A stretch of DNA of 36,706 nt. Source: Clostridia bacterium (GTDB lineage: Bacteria > Bacillota > Clostridia > Oscillospirales > CAG-272). The notes under the pieces were generated by a model. The model saw only the letters and a program-made list of their open reading frames with translations. It was not told where the DNA came from and ran no database searches. The position numbers and the translations under genes are program-made. Positions 1 through 6,936 of this stretch are shown in pieces (position 1 is the first letter of the stretch; each line of letters begins with the position of its first letter). The stretch is from assembly GCA_017472695.1 (NCBI GenBank), contig JAFUOQ010000028.1:1-36706 (forward strand), written 5' to 3'.

Positions 1-60
1 GAGGTGTAAGTACAGTAATGTATTCAGCTGACCGATACTAATAGACCGAAAGCTTGAACT
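1..60 (+). rRNA. 23S ribosomal RNA, 3' end (partial)
   Basis: The first ~60 bases match the conserved 3' end of bacterial 23S rRNA: the stretch around ACCGATACTAATAGACCG (about 31-48) corresponds to the helix that closes domain VI just before the mature 3' terminus. The 5' part of the gene lies outside the window. The exact mature end is uncertain and could be a few bases either side of 60. TTGAAC (about 54-59) can pair with GTTCAA (71-76), which may be part of the precursor processing structure. No 5S rRNA follows before the terminator at 152-178. Confidence 0.9.
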
Positions 61-151
61 ACTTTTTACGGTTCAATCATTCAAGACATAATCGTTGAGT
101 TTTCATTAATCTTCCTTTGTTCGGTTTTTAATGAGCATTTTGTATAAATTT

Positions 152-178
152 AGCACACCAAAAGGTGTGCTTTTTTTT
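152..178 (+). terminator. Rho-independent terminator after the 23S rRNA gene
   Basis: A perfect 8-bp stem AGCACACC/GGTGTGCT (152-159 with 164-171) has an AAAA loop and is followed by a run of eight T. It ends the rRNA transcript about 95 bases after the 23S 3' end. No 5S-like or tRNA-like sequence lies between, so this appears to be the real end of the operon. Confidence 0.92.
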
Positions 179-199
179 AAAAAAATTTTTTAATAAAAA

Positions 200-263
200 T
201 GTAAATAATACTTGACATTTTTGTTTTTATGGTATATAATAAAAATGTAAAGTAAACTTGACA
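200..263 (+). promoter_or_regulatory. Sigma-A promoter with two candidate operator palindromes
   Basis: TTGACA (212-217) and TATAAT (235-240) are separated by 17 bases, a full-consensus promoter that would start transcription near 247. Two similar 23-base copies beginning AAAAATGTAAA and ending CTTGACA occur at 195-217 and 241-263 (20 of 23 identical). Each contains an imperfect dyad of the form TGTNAAGT...ACTTNACA (200-217 and 246-263). The first overlaps the -35 box and the second the start site. They are natural candidate operators for the XRE repressor encoded at 654-860; that binding is an inference. Confidence 0.75.
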
Positions 264-321
264 AAATTAAGTCCGGAATAATTTTCATGTTTATTTTACA
301 AAAAACAAGGAGGAATTATTT

Positions 322-654
322 ATGGAAAGAGAAGAAATTTTAAAGAAAGCACAAGGAAATAAAGATAAAATAGGAGAAATGGAGCGCAAAAAGGTATCTA
401 AGGCTAACTGGATAGCGATAATTTCGACAGGCTTATTAGCAGTTGTATTTATGTTTACAGAAGGCTTTCAAGGCAATAGAACCGCAGTTTATGCCTTTGC
501 AGGTCTTTGCTTTACTTGGGCTAGTGTATTTTATTTCTGCCAATATTTCGTTGCTAAAAGACCTTGGCAGGTGCTTATAGGTGCTACATTAGAAGCAATA
601 GGTGCTATTACTATGATAACCCTATATATTCTTTTTAGTATAGGAGTATTATAA
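322..654 (+). CDS. Small three-helix membrane protein, DUF6442-like
   Basis: This is a 110-residue protein with a charged N-terminus (residues 1-27, rich in Lys and Glu) and three predicted membrane helices at about 29-49, 54-78 and 81-109. No catalytic motif is visible. It resembles small integral membrane proteins (DUF6442-type) commonly encoded immediately upstream of a short XRE regulator in Clostridia; the family name is from memory and tentative. The start is set by AAGGAGG eight bases upstream of ATG. Its stop overlaps the start of the regulator (TAATG), so the two are translationally coupled and share the promoter at 212-240. Function is unknown. The gene pair is probably autoregulated by its own XRE protein. 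Confidence 0.75.
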   Translation: MEREEILKKAQGNKDKIGEMERKKVSKANWIAIISTGLLAVVFMFTEGFQGNRTAVYAFAGLCFTWASVFYFCQYFVAKRPWQVLIGATLEAIGAITMITLYILFSIGVL

Positions 655-860
655 TGTACAACGAGCTCATATTAAAAAACAATATCCAAGCAATTAGAAA
701 ATCAAAAAAACTCTCTCAAGATGAGCTTGCTAAAATGGTTGGTACAACACGTCAAACAATAATTTCTATCGAAAAAGGAATCTTTAATCCATCAGCAAAA
801 TTGGCGCTATTAATATCAATCGCTCTTGATGTAAAATTTGAAGATTTGTTCTATTTTTAA
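654..860 (+). CDS. XRE-family helix-turn-helix regulator (68 aa)
   Basis: This is a compact single-domain DNA-binding protein made almost entirely of one HTH_3/Cro-CI domain. Residues about 11-65 carry the typical pattern IRKSKKLSQDELAKMVGTTR (14-33), followed by QTIISIEKGIFNPS and the LFY end of helix 5. There is no ligand-binding or dimerisation extension. The ATG overlaps the TAA of the upstream membrane-protein gene, so expression is coupled. Small XRE proteins of this type usually repress their own operon. The paired palindromes at 200-217 and 246-263 are the obvious candidate sites. No phage genes lie nearby, so a phage repressor role is unlikely. Confidence 0.9.
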   Translation: MYNELILKNNIQAIRKSKKLSQDELAKMVGTTRQTIISIEKGIFNPSAKLALLISIALDVKFEDLFYF

Positions 861-865
861 TAAAA

Positions 866-894
866 AACACCCGAGGCTTCGTGCCTCGGGTGTT
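866..894. terminator. Bidirectional terminator between the XRE gene and nahK
   Basis: A perfect 12-bp stem AACACCCGAGGC/GCCTCGGGTGTT (866-877 with 883-894) has a 5-base loop. It is flanked by A6 on the left, which gives U-rich RNA for the minus-strand transcript, and by TTAACTTTTAT on the right. It can end both the plus-strand XRE operon and the minus-strand kinase gene. It is a stronger terminator for the minus strand. Confidence 0.9.
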
Positions 895-899
895 AACTT

Positions 900-1979
900 T
901 TATAGATATTTTTTAATAATAGCCTTCATATTATCAACATTTTTTTCCATTTCAGCAACAAGCTTGAATTGAGTTCTAGCTCTATCGAGATTATGTCCTT
1001 CGCGATGAATTCTGAAATATGTATCTCCATTAATGTGGTCGCCAAGAAAACGCATACCACATTCTAGTGTTAGCATAATTGAAGCATAGGGAAGAAGCTC
1101 AATTTCAACCTTGGTAAGGGAATCCTTACACATAGATAGATATCCTTTTGTAAATGCTTCATAAAGACCGAGGTCAAAATCTACAAGGCTTAAATCCTTT
1201 TCATCCTCTGCTGCATGAGTAGAGCCTGAACGCATAGCATCACCAAAGTCATATAAATATGAGCCTGGCATAACAGTATCAAGATCAATAACAGTTGTTG
1301 GCAAGCCCGTGTCATTATCAAATAGAACGTTGTTTAATTTTGTATCGTTATGAGTAACACGAACAGGTAATGAACCATCCTCAAGCTTATCTACAAACAT
1401 ATGAGTAAATTCTTTTCTTGCTCTTGCAAATTCAATCTCCTCTTTAACATCGTCGGCTCTGCCAGAAATATTATCACTAACAGCCTTTTCAAAATCATTA
1501 TATCTTGAAACAGTGTTGTGGAAATTTTTAATGGTTTCAGTCAAAACACTTGCATCAAAACTTGATAGGTCTTTAGCAAACTTTCCAAAAGCAATACCTG
1601 ATTGATAAAAATGCTCTGGATTTTCCATCTTTTCGATAGTAAATGCGTTATCAATGTAAATATATGCACGATAAACATCGCCGTTATATTTTAGGTATCT
1701 GTTGCCATCAGGGGCTGACATAAAGTGAAGTGTTGCACGTTCAGGATCGAGCCCCTCGTCACGTGCCTTGTCTCTTATATGGTGAGTAACAGCCTGAACG
1801 TTTGCCATAAGACCATCAACATCTTTAAAAATATTTGTGTTTATTTTTTGTAAGGTGTATTGATTCCTATCTGTTTTAACTAAAAAAGTAGAATTAATAT
1901 GTCCGTTTCCAAGAGGTACGACGGAAATAAGTGTTTCGCTTGGAAAATAAGCCTCAGCGACCTTTTCAATTTCGTGCAT
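900..1979 (-). CDS. Aminoglycoside-phosphotransferase-fold sugar kinase, N-acetylhexosamine 1-kinase (NahK) type
   Basis: The protein has 359 residues, the same length as I recall for bifidobacterial NahK, which phosphorylates GlcNAc/GalNAc at C1 in the lacto-N-biose/galacto-N-biose pathway. The N-lobe has PLGNGHINSTFLV (22-34) and YTLQKINTNIF (41-51), strongly NahK-like. The catalytic loop is HNDTKLNNVLFD (210-221) with D212 as likely base, and the metal-binding motif is IDLDTVMPGS (231-240). It stands alone on the minus strand with its own terminator. No lacto-N-biose phosphorylase or galT/galE partner is adjacent, so the exact sugar cannot be fixed. A choline or homoserine kinase-like substrate is a less likely alternative. 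Confidence 0.85.
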   Translation of the reverse strand: MHEIEKVAEAYFPSETLISVVPLGNGHINSTFLVKTDRNQYTLQKINTNIFKDVDGLMANVQAVTHHIRDKARDEGLDPERATLHFMSAPDGNRYLKYNGDVYRAYIYIDNAFTIEKMENPEHFYQSGIAFGKFAKDLSSFDASVLTETIKNFHNTVSRYNDFEKAVSDNISGRADDVKEEIEFARARKEFTHMFVDKLEDGSLPVRVTHNDTKLNNVLFDNDTGLPTTVIDLDTVMPGSYLYDFGDAMRSGSTHAAEDEKDLSLVDFDLGLYEAFTKGYLSMCKDSLTKVEIELLPYASIMLTLECGMRFLGDHINGDTYFRIHREGHNLDRARTQFKLVAEMEKNVDNMKAIIKKYL

Positions 1980-2132
1980 CTCAAACTCCTAAAATTAATT
2001 TATAATTATTTATTACATTTTAACATAAATAATGTTAAAAGTAAAGAAAAATATTGAAAAATTGTCAATAATGTAGTAAAATTGATATGTCTATTTGAAA
2101 AAAGCAATTAATTTAAAATAAAAGGAGCAAAT

Positions 2133-3401
2133 ATGATTACAAAATCCTTTAATATTGCAAATGGAGTAAATCTTCATTATATAGAAACTGATAAATTTAA
2201 AACAAACTATTTTTCATTTAATTTTTTAGCACCAATATCAAAAGACACGGTTCATTATAATGCAATGATACCACTAATTTTGATGCGTGCATGCGAAAAA
2301 TATCCATCACAAGCAGAAATAAATAAGCGCTTACAATATCTTTATTCTGGCGATATTTGTTCAAGAAATGATTCCTTTGGTGAGTATCAAATCTTTGGTT
2401 TAAAGGTTAATATGCTAAATGATAGATACACCGTGGGTACAGATGTAACAGGCGAAATGGTGGATCTTGTCTGTGAAATGGTATTCAATCCGTATCTTGT
2501 AAACGGCGCTTTTGACGAGGAGTTCACAAGAGGAGAGAAGATAAACCTAATTGATACAATTGAGGCAGAGGTGAATAATAAAGGACAATACGCGATAAAA
2601 CGCCTGATGAGCGAAATGTGCAAGGACGAGGTATTTGGCGTATCCAAGATGGGCGAGGTGGCCGATGTTGAAAAAATCACCACTAAATCTCTTTATAATG
2701 CATATAAGGACGCTCTTGCAAATGATAAAATAGAGATTTATTTTGTTGGAAAAACCGATATTACCAAGGTCGTTGATGCTTTTAAAACTAGATTTGCTAG
2801 CGTTGAAAGAGCACCGAAGGAAATTTTGCCAGTTGAAATAAAAATGACAGCAGGCGAAGTAAAGCAAGTGGTTGATACCGAAAAGGTAAACCAAGGTAAG
2901 CTCGTTTTAGGCTTTAGAACCGGTTATCACTATTCACAAAATGAGTACCATTTAATTCAGCTTTTTAACGAAATTTTTGGTGGCTCTCCAACTGCAAAGC
3001 TTTTTACAAATGTAAGAGAGAAAATGAGCCTTTGCTACTATTGTCGTTCAATGATTAACCAAAGAACGGGTATAATGATAGTAAGCTCTGGAATTGAATC
3101 TAAAAATAAGGAAATTGCTGAAAAGGCAATTTTAGACCAGCTTGAAATAATTAAAAATGGTCAAATTTCCGATGAGGAGTTTTCAAGCGCTAAAAAGTCC
3201 ATCAAAAACGGATATCTTTCTATTTATGATGGTGCAGAGGCCATGGAGGCATGGGCTTTCTTTAGAGGAATTTGCGGTATTGATACCACACCAATTATAG
3301 AAGGCGAAAAAATAGAAGCTGTAACGATTAACGAAATAAAAGAGGTTGCTAAAAAAATCACACTTGATACAGTATATTTCTTGAAGGGAGAGGACGCATA
3401 A
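2133..3401 (+). CDS. yfmF: M16-family peptidase-like protein YfmF (non-zinc subunit)
   Basis: This 422-residue protein of the M16B (insulinase/processing peptidase) fold lacks the inverted zinc motif HxxEH: the equivalent N-terminal segment (about 40-70) reads ILMRACEKYPSQAEINKRL. It does keep the C-terminal substrate-binding signature, KLFTNVREKMSLCYYCRS at about 289-306, with the Arg and Tyr typical of M16. It therefore looks like the partner subunit of the catalytic protein encoded immediately downstream. In Bacillus the homologous pair yfmF/yfmH has been linked to modification of elongation factor P. AAAGGAG lies five bases before the ATG. The stop overlaps the downstream start (TAATG), indicating a coupled operon. 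Confidence 0.88.
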   Translation: MITKSFNIANGVNLHYIETDKFKTNYFSFNFLAPISKDTVHYNAMIPLILMRACEKYPSQAEINKRLQYLYSGDICSRNDSFGEYQIFGLKVNMLNDRYTVGTDVTGEMVDLVCEMVFNPYLVNGAFDEEFTRGEKINLIDTIEAEVNNKGQYAIKRLMSEMCKDEVFGVSKMGEVADVEKITTKSLYNAYKDALANDKIEIYFVGKTDITKVVDAFKTRFASVERAPKEILPVEIKMTAGEVKQVVDTEKVNQGKLVLGFRTGYHYSQNEYHLIQLFNEIFGGSPTAKLFTNVREKMSLCYYCRSMINQRTGIMIVSSGIESKNKEIAEKAILDQLEIIKNGQISDEEFSSAKKSIKNGYLSIYDGAEAMEAWAFFRGICGIDTTPIIEGEKIEAVTINEIKEVAKKITLDTVYFLKGEDA

Positions 3402-4699
3402 TGAGTAATATAGTAGTTAAAGAAAACAAAATGCTTGGCGAGAGGCACTACAGCTTTACTCATAAAAGTGGACTTGAGGTGTTTGTTTTTCCTAAAAAAA
3501 TGAGCACATCCTACGCAATTTTTGCAACAAGATATGGCGCTGTTGATAATAAGTTCAAGCATGCAAGCGATAAGGATTATACAATAGTTCCTGATGGAAT
3601 TGCACACTTTTTGGAGCATAAGATGTTCGAGTGTGAGGACGGCGTTGACGCATTTGAAAGATATGCAAAGACAGGTGCAAATGCAAACGCTTTTACTGGT
3701 AATAATCTTACAGGATATATATTTTCATGTACTGAAAATTTCTACGAGTCCCTTGAAATTCTGCTCGATTTTGTAACTCATCCGTATTTTACAGAGCAAA
3801 CTGTTCAAAAGGAGCAAGGAATTATTGGTCAAGAAATAAAAATGTATGAGGACCATCCAGGTGTTAGAATGCATAGAGAGCTTATGAAGGCTCTTTATAA
3901 GAAAAACAAAATGCGTATAGACATTGCAGGCACTGTTGAATCAATTGCTGAAATAACCGCCGAGGTGCTCTATAAATGCTATAATGTTTTCTACAACCTT
4001 CGCAATATGACTCTTTGTGTTTGTGGCGATGTAGATATTTCAAAGGTTGAGGCAGTTTGCGATAAGGTTTTAAAGGAGGCAGAGCCTTTTACTATCGTAA
4101 GAGATACAGAGGATGAAGACGAGCCAAAAGAGGTTTACAAAAAGAGAACAGTATGTCAGCTTGATGTTGCAAAGCCACTTTTCTCAATTGGAATTAAGGA
4201 TTCAAATATCCCAGCTGATCCAAAGGAGAGAACAAAGAAAGCATACGCAACTGAAATTCTAGACGAGATGCTTTTTTCACAATCATCTGAATTTTATAAC
4301 GACCTATACTCAAAAAATTTAATAGCACAGGACCTTTCCAGTGGTTGTGAAATAGGCAAAAGCTATTCGTTTAATGTTATTTCCTCGGAGTCAAGTGATC
4401 CTGATAAGGTTTATAAGCTATTCCTTGACTATATTGAAAAAACAAAGAGAGATGGACTAAATAAAGAGGATTTTGAGCTTTCAAAGAGAACAGTTTATGC
4501 CTCTAATATAAAATCCTTTGATTCTGTTGAGGATATAGGAAACAACTTTATTTTCAACTATTTTGATGGTGCTGATATTCTTGATACATCTGATATAATC
4601 AATTCTATTACCTTTGAATATGTTACAGAGCTTCTAAACGACACATTCAAAGAGGAGTATTATGCTATTAGTATAGTTGAGCCTAACAAAAAAGCATAG
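3401..4699 (+). CDS. yfmH: M16-family zinc metallopeptidase YfmH (catalytic subunit)
   Basis: This 432-residue M16B peptidase carries the inverted zinc motif HFLEH at 69-73 (H69, E72, H73); a further Glu about 75 residues on would complete the site. Sequence around it (GIAHFLEHKMFE, then GANANAFTG) is typical of the family. It lacks the Arg/Tyr substrate signature seen in the upstream protein, so the two genes seem to encode complementary halves of one peptidase. The start overlaps the yfmF stop by one base. It is followed after 21 bases by lgt in the same operon. It has no signal peptide, so it is probably cytoplasmic. Confidence 0.9.
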   Translation: MSNIVVKENKMLGERHYSFTHKSGLEVFVFPKKMSTSYAIFATRYGAVDNKFKHASDKDYTIVPDGIAHFLEHKMFECEDGVDAFERYAKTGANANAFTGNNLTGYIFSCTENFYESLEILLDFVTHPYFTEQTVQKEQGIIGQEIKMYEDHPGVRMHRELMKALYKKNKMRIDIAGTVESIAEITAEVLYKCYNVFYNLRNMTLCVCGDVDISKVEAVCDKVLKEAEPFTIVRDTEDEDEPKEVYKKRTVCQLDVAKPLFSIGIKDSNIPADPKERTKKAYATEILDEMLFSQSSEFYNDLYSKNLIAQDLSSGCEIGKSYSFNVISSESSDPDKVYKLFLDYIEKTKRDGLNKEDFELSKRTVYASNIKSFDSVEDIGNNFIFNYFDGADILDTSDIINSITFEYVTELLNDTFKEEYYAISIVEPNKKA

Positions 4700-4720
4700 G
4701 CTTTTTAAGGAGATAATAAA

Positions 4721-5734
4721 ATGAACACTACACATACTTTATCATTTCCAGGCTTAGGGATTGATGATTTTGAGGTAAACGAGGTTGCATTTAAGATATT
4801 TAACACACCTATTTACTATTATGCAATTATAATTGCAATAGGTATGACATTAGCAGTCGGTTATGCATTTTGGCGCTTTTATGAGAACAAAATCAAGATT
4901 GACACAGTAATTGACTATGCAATTTGGATTTTGCCAATGTCAATTGTAGGCGCTCGTCTTTACTATGTAATATTTGATATGATCGATCGTCCACAAAACT
5001 ATTTTAATGTCACACATATTAACGGCGAGGAGGTTAATACCTTTGTCGGCTTCCTGTATAGCATTGTATCAGTTTGGGAGGGCGGACTTGCAATTTATGG
5101 TGGAGTTATCGCTGGTGGTATTACAATTTTGATCGTTTCTAAAATCAAAAAAATGAATACCTTTAAAATATTAGATATTGCTGTTCCATCTGTTCTTTTT
5201 GCGCAGACGCTTGGTAGATGGGGTAACTTCTTCAATGCAGAGGCATACGGAGAGGCAACAACTCTTCCTTGGAGAATGTGCTCACCAGAGTTTCCATCAA
5301 GGCTTTTTGAAAACTTTACATCAGAGCAAATTGTAAATAAAGAGGTAGGAGTACACCCAACCTTCCTATATGAATCACTTTGGAATCTTATTGGTGTTGC
5401 ATTAATGATAGGCACACTTATTGTAGCAACGAAGATAATTAAGGTTTCAAAGAAGAAGCATATCGACGGATTTTTCTTTGCATTTTATATGATGTGGTAC
5501 GGCTTTGGCAGAATGTTAATAGAGGGCTTGAGAACAGATAGCCTATGGCTAATCCCAGGTGTAATTCGTGTTTCTATTTTTGTCGCTGTTATTACACTTT
5601 TGGCAGGAATACTGCTAATGACATTCCTTGTTGCTCGCAGAGTTGTGCTTATAAAGAAAAATATAGACATTTGGGAAAGCTTTAAAAATCGTTTCAAGAA
5701 AAGCAAAGAGGTAAAAAATGGCACAGATAATTAA
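4721..5734 (+). CDS. lgt: Prolipoprotein diacylglyceryl transferase
   Basis: Lgt transfers the diacylglyceryl group from phosphatidylglycerol to the lipobox cysteine of prolipoproteins in the cytoplasmic membrane, the first step of lipoprotein maturation. The 337-residue polytopic protein has the family signatures GARLYYV (77-83), GGLAIYGG (121-128) and GRWGNFFNAEAYG (165-177), and a late EGLRTDSLW motif. It is somewhat longer than typical Lgt because of a basic C-terminal tail (about 305-337, IKKNIDIWESFKNRFKKS). AAGGAG precedes the ATG. The 3' end overlaps folD by 17 bases, so the two are co-translated. Confidence 0.96.
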   Translation: MNTTHTLSFPGLGIDDFEVNEVAFKIFNTPIYYYAIIIAIGMTLAVGYAFWRFYENKIKIDTVIDYAIWILPMSIVGARLYYVIFDMIDRPQNYFNVTHINGEEVNTFVGFLYSIVSVWEGGLAIYGGVIAGGITILIVSKIKKMNTFKILDIAVPSVLFAQTLGRWGNFFNAEAYGEATTLPWRMCSPEFPSRLFENFTSEQIVNKEVGVHPTFLYESLWNLIGVALMIGTLIVATKIIKVSKKKHIDGFFFAFYMMWYGFGRMLIEGLRTDSLWLIPGVIRVSIFVAVITLLAGILLMTFLVARRVVLIKKNIDIWESFKNRFKKSKEVKNGTDN

Positions 5735-6566
5735 TGGTAAGCTCGTTTCCGCTAGCGTGAGAGCAGATATCAAGAGGGAAACAGAGGAGCTATTTAATAA
5801 ATATGGCAGACGCGCAGGACTTGCTGTAATTATAGTTGGTGAGGATCCTGCCTCAAAGGTTTATGTGGCAAATAAAGAAAAGGGCTGTGCAGAGGTAGGC
5901 TTTTATTCCGAGCTTTATAGATTGCCTGAAGACACTCAAATGGAGGAGCTTCTAGAGCTAATTGATAAACTAAACAAGGACGACAAAATAAATGGTATTC
6001 TTTGTCAATTACCATTGCCAAAGCATTTAGATGAGGAAAAGGTAATTTTGGCAATTGACCCAAGCAAGGATGTTGATGCCTTCCATCCTGTAAATACAGG
6101 TAAAATTATGATAGGTAATCATAGCTTCCTTCCTTGCACACCTGCGGGTGTTATGAAGCTCATCGAATCAACAGGTGTTGAGATTTCTGGTAAAGAATGT
6201 GTTGTAATTGGTAGAAGCAATATTGTCGGCAAGCCACAAGCAATGCTACTTTTACAAGCGAATGGTACAGTTACAATTTGCCATTCAAGAACCAAGAATC
6301 TAAAAGAGGTAACAAAGCGCGCAGACATACTTGTTGTTGCTATCGGCAAGGCTGATTTTATAACAGGAGACATGATTAAAGAGGGCGCGGTTGTTATTGA
6401 CGTTGGTATGAACCGTCGCGCAGATGGAAAATTAACGGGTGATGTTGATTTTGAAAGTGCGGAGAAGGTTGCAGGATACATAACCCCGGTTCCTGGCGGA
6501 GTTGGCCCTATGACCATTTCAATGCTACTACAAAACACATTGACAGCATTTAAACAAACCTTATAA
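5718..6566 (+). CDS. folD: Bifunctional methylenetetrahydrofolate dehydrogenase / methenyltetrahydrofolate cyclohydrolase
   Basis: FolD interconverts 5,10-methylene-, 5,10-methenyl- and 10-formyl-tetrahydrofolate in the cytoplasm. The protein has 282 residues, normal for the family. It shows the N-terminal substrate site (VYVANKEKGC near 48-57 with the catalytic Lys), QLPLPKHLDE, the Rossmann motif GRSNIVGKPQAMLL, and the C-terminal signature PVPGGVGPMTISMLLQNT. The start lies inside the 3' end of lgt (17-base overlap); AAAGAGG sits seven bases upstream of the ATG. It is the last gene of the yfmF-yfmH-lgt-folD run. Confidence 0.97.
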   Translation: MAQIINGKLVSASVRADIKRETEELFNKYGRRAGLAVIIVGEDPASKVYVANKEKGCAEVGFYSELYRLPEDTQMEELLELIDKLNKDDKINGILCQLPLPKHLDEEKVILAIDPSKDVDAFHPVNTGKIMIGNHSFLPCTPAGVMKLIESTGVEISGKECVVIGRSNIVGKPQAMLLLQANGTVTICHSRTKNLKEVTKRADILVVAIGKADFITGDMIKEGAVVIDVGMNRRADGKLTGDVDFESAEKVAGYITPVPGGVGPMTISMLLQNTLTAFKQTL

Positions 6567-6686
6567 TGGCATTAAAAGTGCAAATTCTCCGCTAAAAACA
6601 TTGCCTAACGACGGAGCCTTTATTTCGGAGTGGAAATAGAGCTTGATGCTCTAGCTCTGTGAAATATATAAAATCGCATATGATTA

Positions 6687-6715
6687 TTGGCAAATCTATG
6701 TTGATACTGTATAAT
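6687..6715 (+). promoter_or_regulatory. Strong sigma-A promoter with no ORF downstream
   Basis: TTGGCA (6687-6692) and TATAAT (6710-6715) have a 17-base spacer. The expected start site is about 6722. No plus-strand ORF with a ribosome site follows before the convergent minus-strand symporter gene, so this promoter would make a non-coding or very short transcript. Confidence 0.6.
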
Positions 6716-6721
6716 AAAATT

Positions 6722-6800
6722 AAGAGAGAATAGATTGGTAAGACAATGTTGAGATGTTGCGATTCGTTCGCAACATCTCCTCTTCTTTATGTCTGTTTTT
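6722..6800 (+). ncRNA. Candidate small RNA in the folD-symporter gap
   Basis: Downstream of the promoter at 6687-6715 the predicted transcript contains a perfect 12-bp stem GAGATGTTGCGA/TCGCAACATCTC (6751-6762 with 6768-6779, 5-base loop), followed by a pyrimidine-rich tract ending in TGTTTTTT near 6791-6799. This would suit a short stable RNA ended by a non-canonical terminator. No known RNA family is recognised. The 3' end is a guess. Confidence 0.3.
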
Positions 6801-6881
6801 TAGGCGCGACCTCGCACTCTACCGTACAAAGTACGCCGACGTGTACGAGTTCACACCTTCTGCACTCATTTCACTATCCCA

Positions 6882-6920
6882 TAAGAAAGGGGCGTTGCTA
6901 ATGCAACAGCCCCTTTCTTA
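6882..6920. terminator. Long hairpin, likely terminator of the symporter gene
   Basis: A 12-bp stem TAAGAAAGGGGC/GCCCCTTTCTTA plus an inner 5-bp stem GTTGC/GCAAC encloses a TAAT loop, with a single bulged A at 6908. It lies 17 bases beyond the stop of the minus-strand symporter gene and is the obvious end of that transcript, although no clean U-run follows outside the stem. It could also be one copy of a dispersed palindromic repeat. Confidence 0.6.
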
Positions 6921-6936
6921 ACTTTATACTGTCGCA

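Larger units (their letters stand above)
6567..6936. other. Gene-free, hairpin-rich intergenic region between folD and the symporter gene
   Basis: About 370 bases with no credible ORF but dense in inverted repeats. CTCCG (about 6588) can pair with either CGGAG near 6612 or CGGAG near 6627, giving mutually exclusive hairpins. Then come AGAGC...GCTCT (about 6638-6658), a consensus promoter at 6687-6715, a 12-bp hairpin at 6751-6779, short repeats of GTACG around 6820-6848, and a long hairpin at 6882-6920. The area around 6800-6870 is noticeably more GC-rich than its surroundings. It may hold a small RNA gene or a decayed mobile repeat. Confidence 0.6.

Noticed and set aside
1985-2130. Possible divergent promoters between nahK and yfmF
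   Set aside because: TGTCAA at 2063-2068 could be a minus-strand -35, but its -10 partner matches poorly; no confident pair on either strand.
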